Below are positions 40,541 through 49,137 of a DNA stretch of 64,000 nt, in pieces (positions within the stretch are counted from its first letter, which is position 1; each line of letters starts with the position of its first letter). Made by a program: the position numbers and the translations under genes. The notes beneath the pieces are model-generated. The model had not been told where the DNA came from, did not search any database, and saw nothing but the letters and a program-made list of their open reading frames with translations. The stretch is from Metarhizobium sp964253915 (lineage in GTDB: Bacteria; Pseudomonadota; Alphaproteobacteria; Rhizobiales; Rhizobiaceae). The stretch spans positions 1-64,000 of the forward strand of contig NZ_CAXUSG020000012.1 of NCBI RefSeq assembly GCF_964253915.1. Reading direction: 5' to 3'.

Positions 40541-41863
40541 TCAGCTCTGCAGGCGCGGGCTGTTGATGACCTTGCGGAACAGGGTTTCCATGGCCTGAGA
40601 GATGCCCTGCGTCGGGCTGACCTCGAAGAACAGGCCGGGCGTGGCGCATTCCTGCATCTTCGTGGAAATCTCGCTCTGGAACGGCTTGATCCAGGAATTG
40701 TACCAGCTGTTCTTCGGCAGCGGCAGGTAGGTGGTGTAGAGGATGGCGATCCGGATGCCGCGATCCTTGATCGGCTTGCAGAAGGAGACGTCGATCGGCT
40801 CCTGGCAGCGGCTGCCGGTGGTCTTCTTGGTGCAGGTCGAGGGCTTGTAGCTGTCGCCGACGCCGTCGGACACGAAGAACAGTACCTTCTGCCGGTCCGT
40901 CGAACTGTCGCCGGTACCGGGCTTGTCGATCAGCTTGTTGATTTCCGTCAGGGCCGAATCGAAGCTTGTCTGCTGGTCGTTGTTGTAGCCCTGCTGCGGA
41001 ATGGTCATCAGGTCGACGGCGCTGGCATAGGTCTTGACCTGGTCCATGTTGCCGTTGAGCGTCGAAACGGTGGTGAGCTTGGCATCCTCGGCCTTCTCGC
41101 CGAACGTATAGACGCCCATGCGATACTGGTTCGAAAACAGCATCGTGTCCTTGGCGGTCTGGGTCAGCTGCTGGGTTGCCTGGCGTACGGTGTCGACACG
41201 CATGCTCACGCCAAGCTTCTTGGCGAGATTATAGTAATTGTTGGCGTTTTTCGTCTCGTGGCAGGCAAATGCGCAGCTGTCGGACGTATTGGCTTCCAGC
41301 GTCGCGATGTCGGTGGCTGTGGCGCCGACGCCCATCGACGGCGTGTTGTCGAGCAGCATGTAGAAATCGATATGCGAGCCGAGCTGGTAGGTTGCCTTCG
41401 CAGCGCCGGAAATAACGATCTCCTGCTTGCCGATGATCTTCAGGAAGGTGGTAGGAAGCGACGTCTTGAAATTGACTTCGGCGACGATGTCCTGGCCGCT
41501 GCGCTTCACGTCGACATCGATGTTCAGGCTCTCGCTGGAATAGGGATCCTTCGCTTGCGTTTCCACCGTGACACCGCTTCTGGGAAGCTGGGCGCGGAAA
41601 ATCTCCTTGGCATCCTCGACAGCGGCGGCGATCTGGCCGTCGGTCACCATCTGCCGTGCCAGGGCAACACCATTGGATTTTTCCGATATGGCGCCAAGTG
41701 CGGCAGCGTCGGCAGCGCCATACAGCTTGTCGCGCAGTTCCATGGCCCGGCTGAAATCGATGGCGAGGCCGATGACGCCGGCGAAAGGAACGATCAACAA
41801 TGCTGTAATGATGGCGAAGTTGCCGGCAACGTCACTCCTGAGGCGAAGGAGAGTGCGCATCAT
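40541..41863 (-). CDS. TadG-like pilus assembly protein with von Willebrand A domain
   Basis: 440 aa. An N-terminal TadE/TadG-type helix (GNFAIITALLIVPFAGVIGL, about 16-35) anchors the protein; then comes a pilin-like Ala-rich segment and, from about 165, a VWA domain whose metal site reads DNTPSMG (Thr in place of the first Ser of DxSxS). Several Cys pairs suggest disulfides in the periplasm. No other tad/cpa gene is in the window. Starts at adjacent ATGs 41863/41860. A CtrA-like site lies 145 bp upstream. Confidence 0.8.
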   Translation of the reverse strand: MMRTLLRLRSDVAGNFAIITALLIVPFAGVIGLAIDFSRAMELRDKLYGAADAAALGAISEKSNGVALARQMVTDGQIAAAVEDAKEIFRAQLPRSGVTVETQAKDPYSSESLNIDVDVKRSGQDIVAEVNFKTSLPTTFLKIIGKQEIVISGAAKATYQLGSHIDFYMLLDNTPSMGVGATATDIATLEANTSDSCAFACHETKNANNYYNLAKKLGVSMRVDTVRQATQQLTQTAKDTMLFSNQYRMGVYTFGEKAEDAKLTTVSTLNGNMDQVKTYASAVDLMTIPQQGYNNDQQTSFDSALTEINKLIDKPGTGDSSTDRQKVLFFVSDGVGDSYKPSTCTKKTTGSRCQEPIDVSFCKPIKDRGIRIAILYTTYLPLPKNSWYNSWIKPFQSEISTKMQECATPGLFFEVSPTQGISQAMETLFRKVINSPRLQS

Positions 41864-42181
41864 GGTTAATATTCCCTGTTCGAGCAACGAATTTCCCGGA
41901 TGCATGCTCCCGATCTCTTGGAGTATCGGCGCGATGCGCCATTCGTTTTATTATGGTCAGTGCTTTTATAGACTGATGGCGTTTGTGAATTTGTTATCAC
42001 GATGACTTTAACGTGCACTTAAATCACAACGTTAAGGAATTGATATGGCTGCCCTATTCCGGGACGCCGATGCTGTGTCGTTCTGGGAGGTGGCATCATG
42101 CAGGCCGGCAAGTGTCTTGACCCCCGGCGTCCGGCATGGCACCTGTCCGGCAACCTCGACCTTTACCATTGTGATAGACCG
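41864..42181. other. Intergenic region between tadG-like gene and glyQ
   Basis: 318 bp, no gene. The AT-rich half near the tadG-like gene contains TTAA-N7-TTAA (42008-42022) inside a wider TTAACGT/ACGTTAA dyad. I could not place the glyQ promoter. Confidence 0.6.
42008..42022. promoter_or_regulatory. Candidate CtrA binding site
   Basis: TTAACGTGCACTTAA fits TTAA-N7-TTAA exactly, 145 bp upstream of the tadG-like gene and 160 bp upstream of glyQ. Pilus genes are CtrA targets in Caulobacter, which makes the tadG-like gene the likelier target. Confidence 0.45.
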
Positions 42182-43141
42182 ATGACCGCTGTTAGCCTGC
42201 CAGACCACATGCACCCGACGCGCTCCTTCCAGGGGCTGATCCTGACGCTGCACAACTACTGGGCGGACAAGGGATGCGCCGTGCTGCAGCCCTACGACAT
42301 GGAAGTCGGCGCCGGTACGTTCCATCCGGCCACGACATTGCGCGCCCTCGGCCCCAAGCCGTGGAAGGCTGCCTATGTTCAGCCGTCGCGCCGCCCGTCG
42401 GATGGCCGCTATGGCGAAAATCCCAACCGGCTGCAGCATTATTACCAGTACCAGGTCATCCTGAAGCCCAACCCGTCGAACCTGCAGGAGCTTTATCTCG
42501 GCTCGCTGGCGGCGATCGGCCTCGATCCGCTGCTGCACGACATCCGTTTCGTGGAAGATGACTGGGAAAGCCCGACGCTCGGCGCCTGGGGTCTGGGCTG
42601 GGAATGCTGGTGCGACGGCATGGAAGTCTCGCAGTTCACCTATTTCCAGCAGGTCTGCGGCATCGAATGCTCGCCGGTTGCCGGCGAACTGACCTACGGT
42701 CTCGAGCGCCTCGCCATGTATGTCCAGGGCGTCGATAACGTCTACGACCTGAACTTCAACGGCCGCGAGGGCGACGAGAAGATCTCTTACGGCGATGTCT
42801 TCCTGCAGGCCGAACAGGAATATTCCCGTCACAACTTCGAATATGCCGATACCGGCATGCTGCACCGTCACTTCATCGATGCGGAGAAGGAATGCCAGGC
42901 GCTGCTCGCCGCCGGCGCGCCGGGCGATGCCGATAACCAGCGCCTGCACAAATGCGTGCTGCCGGCCTATGACCAGTGCATCAAGGCCAGCCACGTCTTC
43001 AACCTGCTCGATGCCCGTGGCGTCATTTCGGTGACCGAGCGTCAGGCCTATATCCTGCGCGTGCGCACGCTGGCCAAGGCCTGCGGCGAAGCCTTCCTGC
43101 TGACGGAGGCCGGTGGCGTCAACTGGCGCAAGGTGGCGTAA
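42182..43141 (+). CDS. glyQ: Glycyl-tRNA synthetase alpha subunit
   Basis: 319 aa catalytic subunit of the alpha2beta2 enzyme. Class II signatures are seen in HPTRSFQGLILTLHNYWADKGC and EVGAGTFHPATTLRALGPKPW, with motif 3-like GELTYGLERLAMYVQ. ATG 42182 gives the usual short leader before HPTRSF; ATG 42209 is the only other option. The beta subunit gene is 3 kb further on, with three genes between. Confidence 0.96.
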   Translation: MTAVSLPDHMHPTRSFQGLILTLHNYWADKGCAVLQPYDMEVGAGTFHPATTLRALGPKPWKAAYVQPSRRPSDGRYGENPNRLQHYYQYQVILKPNPSNLQELYLGSLAAIGLDPLLHDIRFVEDDWESPTLGAWGLGWECWCDGMEVSQFTYFQQVCGIECSPVAGELTYGLERLAMYVQGVDNVYDLNFNGREGDEKISYGDVFLQAEQEYSRHNFEYADTGMLHRHFIDAEKECQALLAAGAPGDADNQRLHKCVLPAYDQCIKASHVFNLLDARGVISVTERQAYILRVRTLAKACGEAFLLTEAGGVNWRKVA

Positions 43142-43175
43142 GCTCCGCTTCGTCCGACTGATTTTTATCGACTGG

Positions 43176-43210
43176 CCGCCGCCCGCAAAGTGGGCGGCGC
43201 TTTTGTTTTA
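43176..43210 (+). terminator. Terminator of glyQ
   Basis: GCCGCCC-N7-GGGCGGC stem followed by GCTTTTGTTTT, 37 bp past the stop. Its T-tract touches the stop of the convergent small gene. Confidence 0.85.
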
Positions 43211-43405
43211 TGCCAGGTCGGTAACCTCCACACCCAGTTCCCACACCGGCTTCAGCGTCGGGTAGCTGCCTGTCGGCAGTTGTCCGGCGTAGATCTGCAA
43301 CGCGCGACGGGTGCCCGACGGCCGCTCGGCCGGGTCGCTGGCGACATGGCTGACGAAGAGAGCGGCAAAGGCGATGGCGTTGATCAGGGTGAGGGCGGTT
43401 TTCAT
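43208..43405 (-). CDS. Small secreted hypothetical protein
   Basis: 65 aa with an N-terminal signal-like helix (MKTALTLINAIAFAALFVSHVAS) and a 40-residue mature part ending LGVEVTDLA. No ribosome site of note and no named family; similar short exported proteins exist in rhizobia to my recollection. Its end abuts the glyQ terminator, which fits a real convergent gene. Confidence 0.5.
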   Translation of the reverse strand: MKTALTLINAIAFAALFVSHVASDPAERPSGTRRALQIYAGQLPTGSYPTLKPVWELGVEVTDLA

Positions 43406-43599
43406 CGGTTCGGCTTGCGGTTTGGAGTGGATCGATCACCCAATTTCGCGCAATCCGCCGGAAATTTCGGTTCCCGCCGGAACACCTCCGACCCTGCCTT
43501 GCCGATTATTTTTCTTTCGGTACAACCAAGGTGACAATGCCGGACGAGATGCTAAGCTTCGGCCGGGGATTTCACATAAAAATTGCGGAGTATTTATCC

Positions 43600-44145
43600 A
43601 TGTATTTGCTGCTCGTCGCGGTACCGATCGCGATCTATGCCATTTATGTCTATAACAGCCTGGTCCGGTCGCGGCAGATGACCGAAGAAGCCTGGTCGGG
43701 CATCGATATCCAGCTGAAGCGTCGTACAGACCTCATTCCAAACCTGATCGAAACGGTGAAGGGATACGCCGCCCACGAAAAGGAGACGCTGGAGAAGGTC
43801 ATCGAGATGCGAAACCGTGCCCAGGCTCTTCCCTCCGGCGACATCGCCGCGCGATCCCAGGCGGAAGGCTTGCTGTCGCAGGCGCTCGGCCGGCTGATGG
43901 CCGTCGTGGAAGCCTATCCCGACCTCAAGGCCAACCAGAATTTCAACGAACTGCAGGAAACGCTGGAAACCATCGAAGGCGAAATCCAGATGTCGCGCCG
44001 CTACTACAACGGTGCTGCCCGCGACATGAACGTCAAGATCGACAGTTTTCCGTCCAACCTTGTCGCCCGCAGTTTCCGCTTCGAGAAGGCTGGTTACTTC
44101 GAGATCGCCGAAGCCGAACGCGCCGTGCCCACCGTCAAGTTCTGA
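43600..44145 (+). CDS. LemA family protein
   Basis: 181 aa: an N-terminal membrane helix (about 2-18), then the LemA helical bundle, with TEEAWSGIDIQLKRRTDLIPNL and a C-terminal FRFEKAGYFEIAEAERAVP. ATG 43600 has GCGGAG 9 nt upstream; earlier in-frame starts at 43531-43549 add non-family residues. The DUF2207 gene follows after 25 nt, a frequent pairing. The function of the pair is not established. Confidence 0.92.
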   Translation: MYLLLVAVPIAIYAIYVYNSLVRSRQMTEEAWSGIDIQLKRRTDLIPNLIETVKGYAAHEKETLEKVIEMRNRAQALPSGDIAARSQAEGLLSQALGRLMAVVEAYPDLKANQNFNELQETLETIEGEIQMSRRYYNGAARDMNVKIDSFPSNLVARSFRFEKAGYFEIAEAERAVPTVKF

Positions 44146-44170
44146 TCCCTCCGTTTTTGCGAGCAGACCG

Positions 44171-46117
44171 ATGAACAGGCTGTTTTTAGCCCTTCTCCTG
44201 ATGCTGGCGGCCCTTGCGCCGCTCAGTCCTGCCATGGCGGAGGAATATATCCGCACCTACGATGCGGATATCACGCTCTCCCGCGACGGCTCGATGACGG
44301 TCACCGAGACGATCGTCGCCAATGCCGAGGGCCAGGAGATCCGCCGCGGCATTTTCCGCGACTTTCCATTGACCTTCATCAACGAGAAGGGTCGCACCGC
44401 CAAGGTCGATTTCGACATCGTCTCCATCGAGCGGGACGGCGTGGCGGAGGATTACCACACCGAATCCATCTCCGGCGGCATCCGCATCTATATCGGCAAG
44501 GCGGAGGTTTTCCTGCCGACAGGCGAGCACACCTTCACCATCACCTATCGCACCGACCGGCAGATCAAGCGGTTCGAGGCCTATGACGAGCTGTTCTGGA
44601 ACGTCACCGGCAACGGCTGGCGGTTCCGCATCGCCGAAGCGACGGCGACGGTCCGCCTGCCGGAAGGCGCGCGCGCCCAAGATACGATCTTCTTCACCGG
44701 TCCGCTTGGCGCGACGGAGAAGAACGCCACCGTGCAGGACAATGGCGGCACAGTCACCTTCGCCACGACGCAGCCGCTGCGCCTCAGCGAAGGCCTGACC
44801 ATCGGCGTCAAGCTCGCCAAGGGCGTCATCGATCCACCCACGGCGATGCAGGTGCGGATGGCGTGGCTGGAGGAAAATCTCGGCTATTTCATCGGCTTCG
44901 GCGGTTTCGCCGTGGTGTTCTTCTATTACCTGCGCTCGTGGGTGCGGGTCGGGCGCGATCCGTCGGGCGGCGTCATGGTGCCGCGCTGGGATGCGCCTGA
45001 CGGCATTTCGCCGGCGCTTGTCAACTATATCGACAACAAGGGTTTTTCCGGCCAGGGCTGGACGGCGCTGTCCGCCACGGCGCTCAGCCTTGCCGTCAAG
45101 GGGTATGCCGTCCTGGAAGACACGGAAAACTCGCTCGCCATTCGCCGCACCACCAAGCCACGCAGCGAGAAACTGGGGGCGGGCGAGGAAAGCCTGCTGC
45201 ATTCGCTTGGCGGCGAAGGCGCGGCGCTGATCATCTCCAAATCGAACGGCCGCTTTGTCAAGGCGGCGGGTGACCTGTTTCGCAGTTCGATCGAAAGGGA
45301 ACATCGCGGCAAATATTACAATGCCAACATCGCCTACATCATCGGCGGTGTGCTGATCAGCGCGTTTTGCCTGGTGGGACTGCTGATCTTCTCGCAACTT
45401 TCGGAAGAGGCGCTGGGCATCTTCATCGGCTCGCTGCTCATCGGCCTGGTGGTCGGGGTGTTTTCCATTCCCCTCGGCCTGGCGTTGCGGGGGACACGCA
45501 ACCTCCTCGGGCGCATACTCCTGATCCTCATTCTCGGCCTTTTCCTGTTTGTCGGCGCGATCCTGCTTTTCGGCATGTTTGTCAGCGCCTATGTCGACCT
45601 CGGCGATCCGCATGAATATGTGCCGATCTATGCGGCCGGCGGCATCGTGTTCCTGAACGTGCTGTTCTTCTTCCTGATGGGCGCTCCGACGCCGATCGGC
45701 TCGAAGATGATGACCGGCATAGAAGGGCTCCGCCAGTATCTGACGCTCGCGGAAAAGGACCGGATGAACATGGCCGGGGCGCCCACCATGTCTCCGCAGC
45801 ATTTCGAGACGATGTTGCCGTATGCTGTGGCGTTGGGCGTGGAAAAACCCTGGTCGAAGACGTTCGATCGCTGGCTGGCATCGGCTGCGGCCGGGGCGGC
45901 GGCAACGACCTACCAGCCGTCCTGGTATTCCGGCTCGTTGTTCCGCGACAGGCGGTTCAGCGAAAACGTCGGCAAATTTTCCAGCTCTATGGCCTCGACC
46001 ATTGCCTCGACCATTCCCGCGCCGCCACGAAGCTCCTCTTCCGGCTCCTCTTCCGGCTTCTCATCCGGCGGCTCGTCCGGTGGTGGCGGCGGCGGCGGCG
46101 GTGGCGGTGGCTGGTAA
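44171..46117 (+). CDS. DUF2207 family membrane protein
   Basis: 648 aa. Signal peptide (about 1-22, cleavage near AMAEE), an extracytoplasmic beta-rich DUF2207 domain (about 23-235), a membrane helix near 245-262, a cytoplasmic stretch, and two or three further helices (about 395-500). It ends with a Ser/Gly tail including eleven consecutive Gly, the usual end of this family. Partner of the LemA gene just upstream. No enzymatic motif. Confidence 0.9.
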   Translation: MNRLFLALLLMLAALAPLSPAMAEEYIRTYDADITLSRDGSMTVTETIVANAEGQEIRRGIFRDFPLTFINEKGRTAKVDFDIVSIERDGVAEDYHTESISGGIRIYIGKAEVFLPTGEHTFTITYRTDRQIKRFEAYDELFWNVTGNGWRFRIAEATATVRLPEGARAQDTIFFTGPLGATEKNATVQDNGGTVTFATTQPLRLSEGLTIGVKLAKGVIDPPTAMQVRMAWLEENLGYFIGFGGFAVVFFYYLRSWVRVGRDPSGGVMVPRWDAPDGISPALVNYIDNKGFSGQGWTALSATALSLAVKGYAVLEDTENSLAIRRTTKPRSEKLGAGEESLLHSLGGEGAALIISKSNGRFVKAAGDLFRSSIEREHRGKYYNANIAYIIGGVLISAFCLVGLLIFSQLSEEALGIFIGSLLIGLVVGVFSIPLGLALRGTRNLLGRILLILILGLFLFVGAILLFGMFVSAYVDLGDPHEYVPIYAAGGIVFLNVLFFFLMGAPTPIGSKMMTGIEGLRQYLTLAEKDRMNMAGAPTMSPQHFETMLPYAVALGVEKPWSKTFDRWLASAAAGAAATTYQPSWYSGSLFRDRRFSENVGKFSSSMASTIASTIPAPPRSSSSGSSSGFSSGGSSGGGGGGGGGGGW

Positions 46118-46210
46118 AGCCCGGCGATTTTCCGCATGCTGAGAGATGACTTTTGCGCGCGGGCTTGCTAAGTCCGCCGCAACCGTTCGGATTTATGAAA
46201 AGACACATCC

Positions 46211-48394
46211 ATGCCTGATCTCCTGCTTGAACTCCGCTCCGAGGAAATTCCCGCGCGCATGCAGCGCAAGGCGGCGGGCGACCTGAAGAAACTCGTGACC
46301 GATGCGCTGGTCGAGGCGGGCCTGACCTACGAGGGCGCGCGGGAATACTGGACGCCGCGCCGGCTGACCCTCGACATCCGCGGCCTGACGGCGCGCTCCG
46401 CCGATGTGCGCGAGGAACGCAAGGGTCCGCGCACCGACGCCAACGAAAAGGCCATCGAAGGCTTTTTGCGCGGTGCGGGTCTTTCTTCCATATCCGAAGC
46501 GCAGGTGCAGAGCGATCCGAAGAAGGGCGATTTCTACGTTGCCCTGATCGTCAAGCCGGGCCGCCCGACCGAAGAGATCGTCACCGATATCATGCCGGGC
46601 ATCATCCGCGATTTCCCCTGGCCGAAATCCATGCGCTGGGGCAAGGCGTCGAGCGAGCCGGGTTCGCTGCGCTGGGTGCGGCCGCTGCAGTCGATCATCT
46701 GCACCTTCGGCACCGAGCATGAAGAAACCGTCGTCATCCCCTTCGAGATCGACGGCATCGTCGCCTCGAACGTGACGTATGGCCACCGCTTCCATGCGCC
46801 CGAGGCAATCACCGTCAAGCGTTTCGACGACTACGTCGCAAGCCTGGAAAAGGCCAAGGTGGTGCTCGATGCCGAGCGCCGCAAGCAGATCATCGCCCAG
46901 GATGCCGCCAACCTCGCCTTCGCCAGCGGCCTCGATCTCGTCGAGGACGAAGGGCTGCTGGAGGAAGTCTCCGGCCTGGTGGAATATCCGCACGTGCTGA
47001 TGGGCACCTTCGAGGAGGACTATCTGGCGATCCCGGCGGAAATCATCCGCCTGACGATCAAGACCAACCAGAAGTGTTTCGTCACCCGCGTTTCCGGCAG
47101 CGAAAAACTCTCGAACCATTTCATCCTCATCTCCAACATTGCCGCCAAGGATGGCGGCAAGGAGATCATGCACGGCAACGGCAAGGTGGTGCGCGCCCGC
47201 CTTTCAGACGCCAAGCATTTCTGGACCCGCGACCAGGGCGACCTGCCGGACCTCGGCACGCTCGCGGCTTCGGCGGAAAAATTCGACCTCGACCTCAAGA
47301 AGCCGCTCGACCAGCGCATGGCCAAGCTCGACGCGCTGAACGTCACTTTCCATGCCAAGCTCGGCACGCAGGGCGAACGCGTCACCCGCATTCGGTCGCT
47401 GGCCAAAGAACTGGCGCCGATCGTCGGCGCCGATGCAGCTCTGGTCGACCGCGCCGCCGTGCGGATGAAGGCCGACCTGCGCACCGAAGCCGTGGGCGAA
47501 TTCCCCGAGCTTCAGGGCGTCATGGGCCGCAAATATGCCGGCCTGCAGGGCGAAGCGGCCTCCGTCGCCGTCGCCATCGAGGATCATTACAAGCCGCAAG
47601 GCCCCTCCGACCGCGTGCCGGACGACAAGGTGGCGATCACCGTGGCGCTGGCCGACAAGCTGGATACGCTCGTCGGCTTCTGGGCCGTCGATGAAAAGCC
47701 GACGGGTTCGAAGGACCCCTATGCGCTGCGTCGTGCGGCGCTGGGCGTGGTGCGCATCCTGTTGGAGCGTGGCGTGCGTCTTCCCATTGCCCGTTTCCTC
47801 CGCAACTGGATCATTCCGGCCAAGCTGGACAACACGATCAACTACACGTTCGAGAAGGATGGTCAGGAGACGGTTGCCGACCTCCTCTCCTTCTTCCACG
47901 ACCGCCTGAAGGTCTACCTGCGCGATCAGGGCGCCCGCCACGACATCATCGATTCGGTGCTGACCGCCGATGCCGACGATCTGTTGATGGTTGCCCGCCG
48001 CGCCGAGGCGCTGACGGCCTTCATCACTTCCGAGGACGGCAAGAACCTGCTGGCCGGCACCAAGCGCGCCACCCAGCTTCTCGCCGCCGAGGAGAAGAAG
48101 GGCACCGTCATCGCCGATGGCGTCTCCGAAGCACTGCTTTCGCTCGACGCCGAGAAGGATCTTTACGCCGCCGTGACCAAGACGGTGCGCGAAGCCGCCG
48201 AGGCGGTCGCCAAGGAAGATTTCCGTTCCGCCATGGCATCGCTCTCGACGCTGCGCGCCCCGGTCGACCGCTTCTTCACCGACGTGCTCGTCAACGATGA
48301 GGACCCGGCGATCCGCGCCAACCGTCTGGCACTTCTGAAAACCATCCGCGAAGCCACCGGCACGGTTGCCGACTTCTCGAAGATCACGGGGTAG
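46211..48394 (+). CDS. glyS: Glycyl-tRNA synthetase beta subunit
   Basis: 727 aa. It begins with the family-typical LLLELRSEEIPARMQRKAA and contains an HD-like region (about 350-550) and a C-terminal tRNA anticodon-binding DALR-like domain (about 590-700). It pairs with glyQ. MITE-like copy B begins 11 bp after its stop. Confidence 0.96.
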   Translation: MPDLLLELRSEEIPARMQRKAAGDLKKLVTDALVEAGLTYEGAREYWTPRRLTLDIRGLTARSADVREERKGPRTDANEKAIEGFLRGAGLSSISEAQVQSDPKKGDFYVALIVKPGRPTEEIVTDIMPGIIRDFPWPKSMRWGKASSEPGSLRWVRPLQSIICTFGTEHEETVVIPFEIDGIVASNVTYGHRFHAPEAITVKRFDDYVASLEKAKVVLDAERRKQIIAQDAANLAFASGLDLVEDEGLLEEVSGLVEYPHVLMGTFEEDYLAIPAEIIRLTIKTNQKCFVTRVSGSEKLSNHFILISNIAAKDGGKEIMHGNGKVVRARLSDAKHFWTRDQGDLPDLGTLAASAEKFDLDLKKPLDQRMAKLDALNVTFHAKLGTQGERVTRIRSLAKELAPIVGADAALVDRAAVRMKADLRTEAVGEFPELQGVMGRKYAGLQGEAASVAVAIEDHYKPQGPSDRVPDDKVAITVALADKLDTLVGFWAVDEKPTGSKDPYALRRAALGVVRILLERGVRLPIARFLRNWIIPAKLDNTINYTFEKDGQETVADLLSFFHDRLKVYLRDQGARHDIIDSVLTADADDLLMVARRAEALTAFITSEDGKNLLAGTKRATQLLAAEEKKGTVIADGVSEALLSLDAEKDLYAAVTKTVREAAEAVAKEDFRSAMASLSTLRAPVDRFFTDVLVNDEDPAIRANRLALLKTIREATGTVADFSKITG

Positions 48395-48404
48395 GCATTG
48401 GACT

Positions 48405-48607
48405 CAGGGGCTGTCGTATCTGCCGCAACATTGCCTCCTTTCCCCTTCTCCCCAGCGGGGAGAAGGTGGCCCGAAGGGTCGGATGAGGGGGCAGCCAAAC
48501 AGACAGATCTTGCCGTGTGGCACCCCCTCATCCCGCTGCCGCGACCTTCTCCCCAAGGGGAGAAGGCGGAAATAGGCACCCGCCCATGTCCATATGCGAT
48601 AGTCCTG
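48405..48607. mobile_element. MITE-like element, copy B
   Basis: About 203 bp. Left end CAGGGGCTGTCGTATCTG, right end CCATATGCGATAGTCCTG, with the same internal CTTCTCCCC and ATGAGGGG hairpins as copies A and C. No clear flanking duplication (only CATT shared). Its right end overlaps the first codons of the DUF523 gene. Confidence 0.7.
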
Positions 48608-49116
48608 CATTCACCGCCCGCGCCACCGCACGAATCCTCGTCAGCGCCTGCCTGATGGGTCATGCGGTACGCTACGACGGATCGTCGAAGCCGCTGTTGC
48701 ATCCTGCTCTCGCCCGCTGGCGGGAGGAGGGGCGGCTGGTGACGCTCTGCCCGGAAATGTCGGCTGGACTGCCCGTACCCCGGCCGCCGGCGGAAATCGA
48801 AAACGGCGGCAGCGGTGCGGATGTGCTCGCCGGCCGGGCGCGCGTGCTTGAAAAGGCCGGCGGTGATGTCACCGCCGCCTTCGTCGCCGGCGCGCAAAAT
48901 GCCTTGCAGCTGGCGGAAGAAAACGGCTGCGCCTTCGCGCTGCTGATCGACGGCAGCCCATCCTGCGGCTCCGGCTTCATCTATGACGGCAGCTTTTCCG
49001 GCCGCAAACAGGCCGGTTACGGCGTGACGGCCGCACTTCTCAGCCAGGCCGGTATAGACGTCTTTTCCCAAACCGAGGTCGAGCGCCTGGAGGCACGCAT
49101 CGCGGCCTTGCCGTAA
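48586..49116 (+). CDS. DUF523 family protein
   Basis: 176 aa. The family core ILVSACLMGHAVRYDG (about 18-33), then TLCPEMSAGLPVPRPP and IDGSPSCGSGFIYDG, shows conserved Cys residues that suggest metal or cluster binding; the function is unknown. The only plausible start before the core is ATG 48586, which lies inside the right terminal repeat of MITE-like copy B, so the first seven or so residues (MSICDSP) are encoded by the element. No strong ribosome site. Confidence 0.8.
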   Translation: MSICDSPAFTARATARILVSACLMGHAVRYDGSSKPLLHPALARWREEGRLVTLCPEMSAGLPVPRPPAEIENGGSGADVLAGRARVLEKAGGDVTAAFVAGAQNALQLAEENGCAFALLIDGSPSCGSGFIYDGSFSGRKQAGYGVTAALLSQAGIDVFSQTEVERLEARIAALP

Positions 49117-49137
49117 AGGCGCCCGCCGCCAGCGGCC

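Noticed and set aside
42134..42150. A second sigma54-like promoter (TGGCACC-N4-CGGCA) before glyQ
   Set aside because: Three mismatches to consensus, no terminator or enhancer nearby, and a housekeeping gene downstream.
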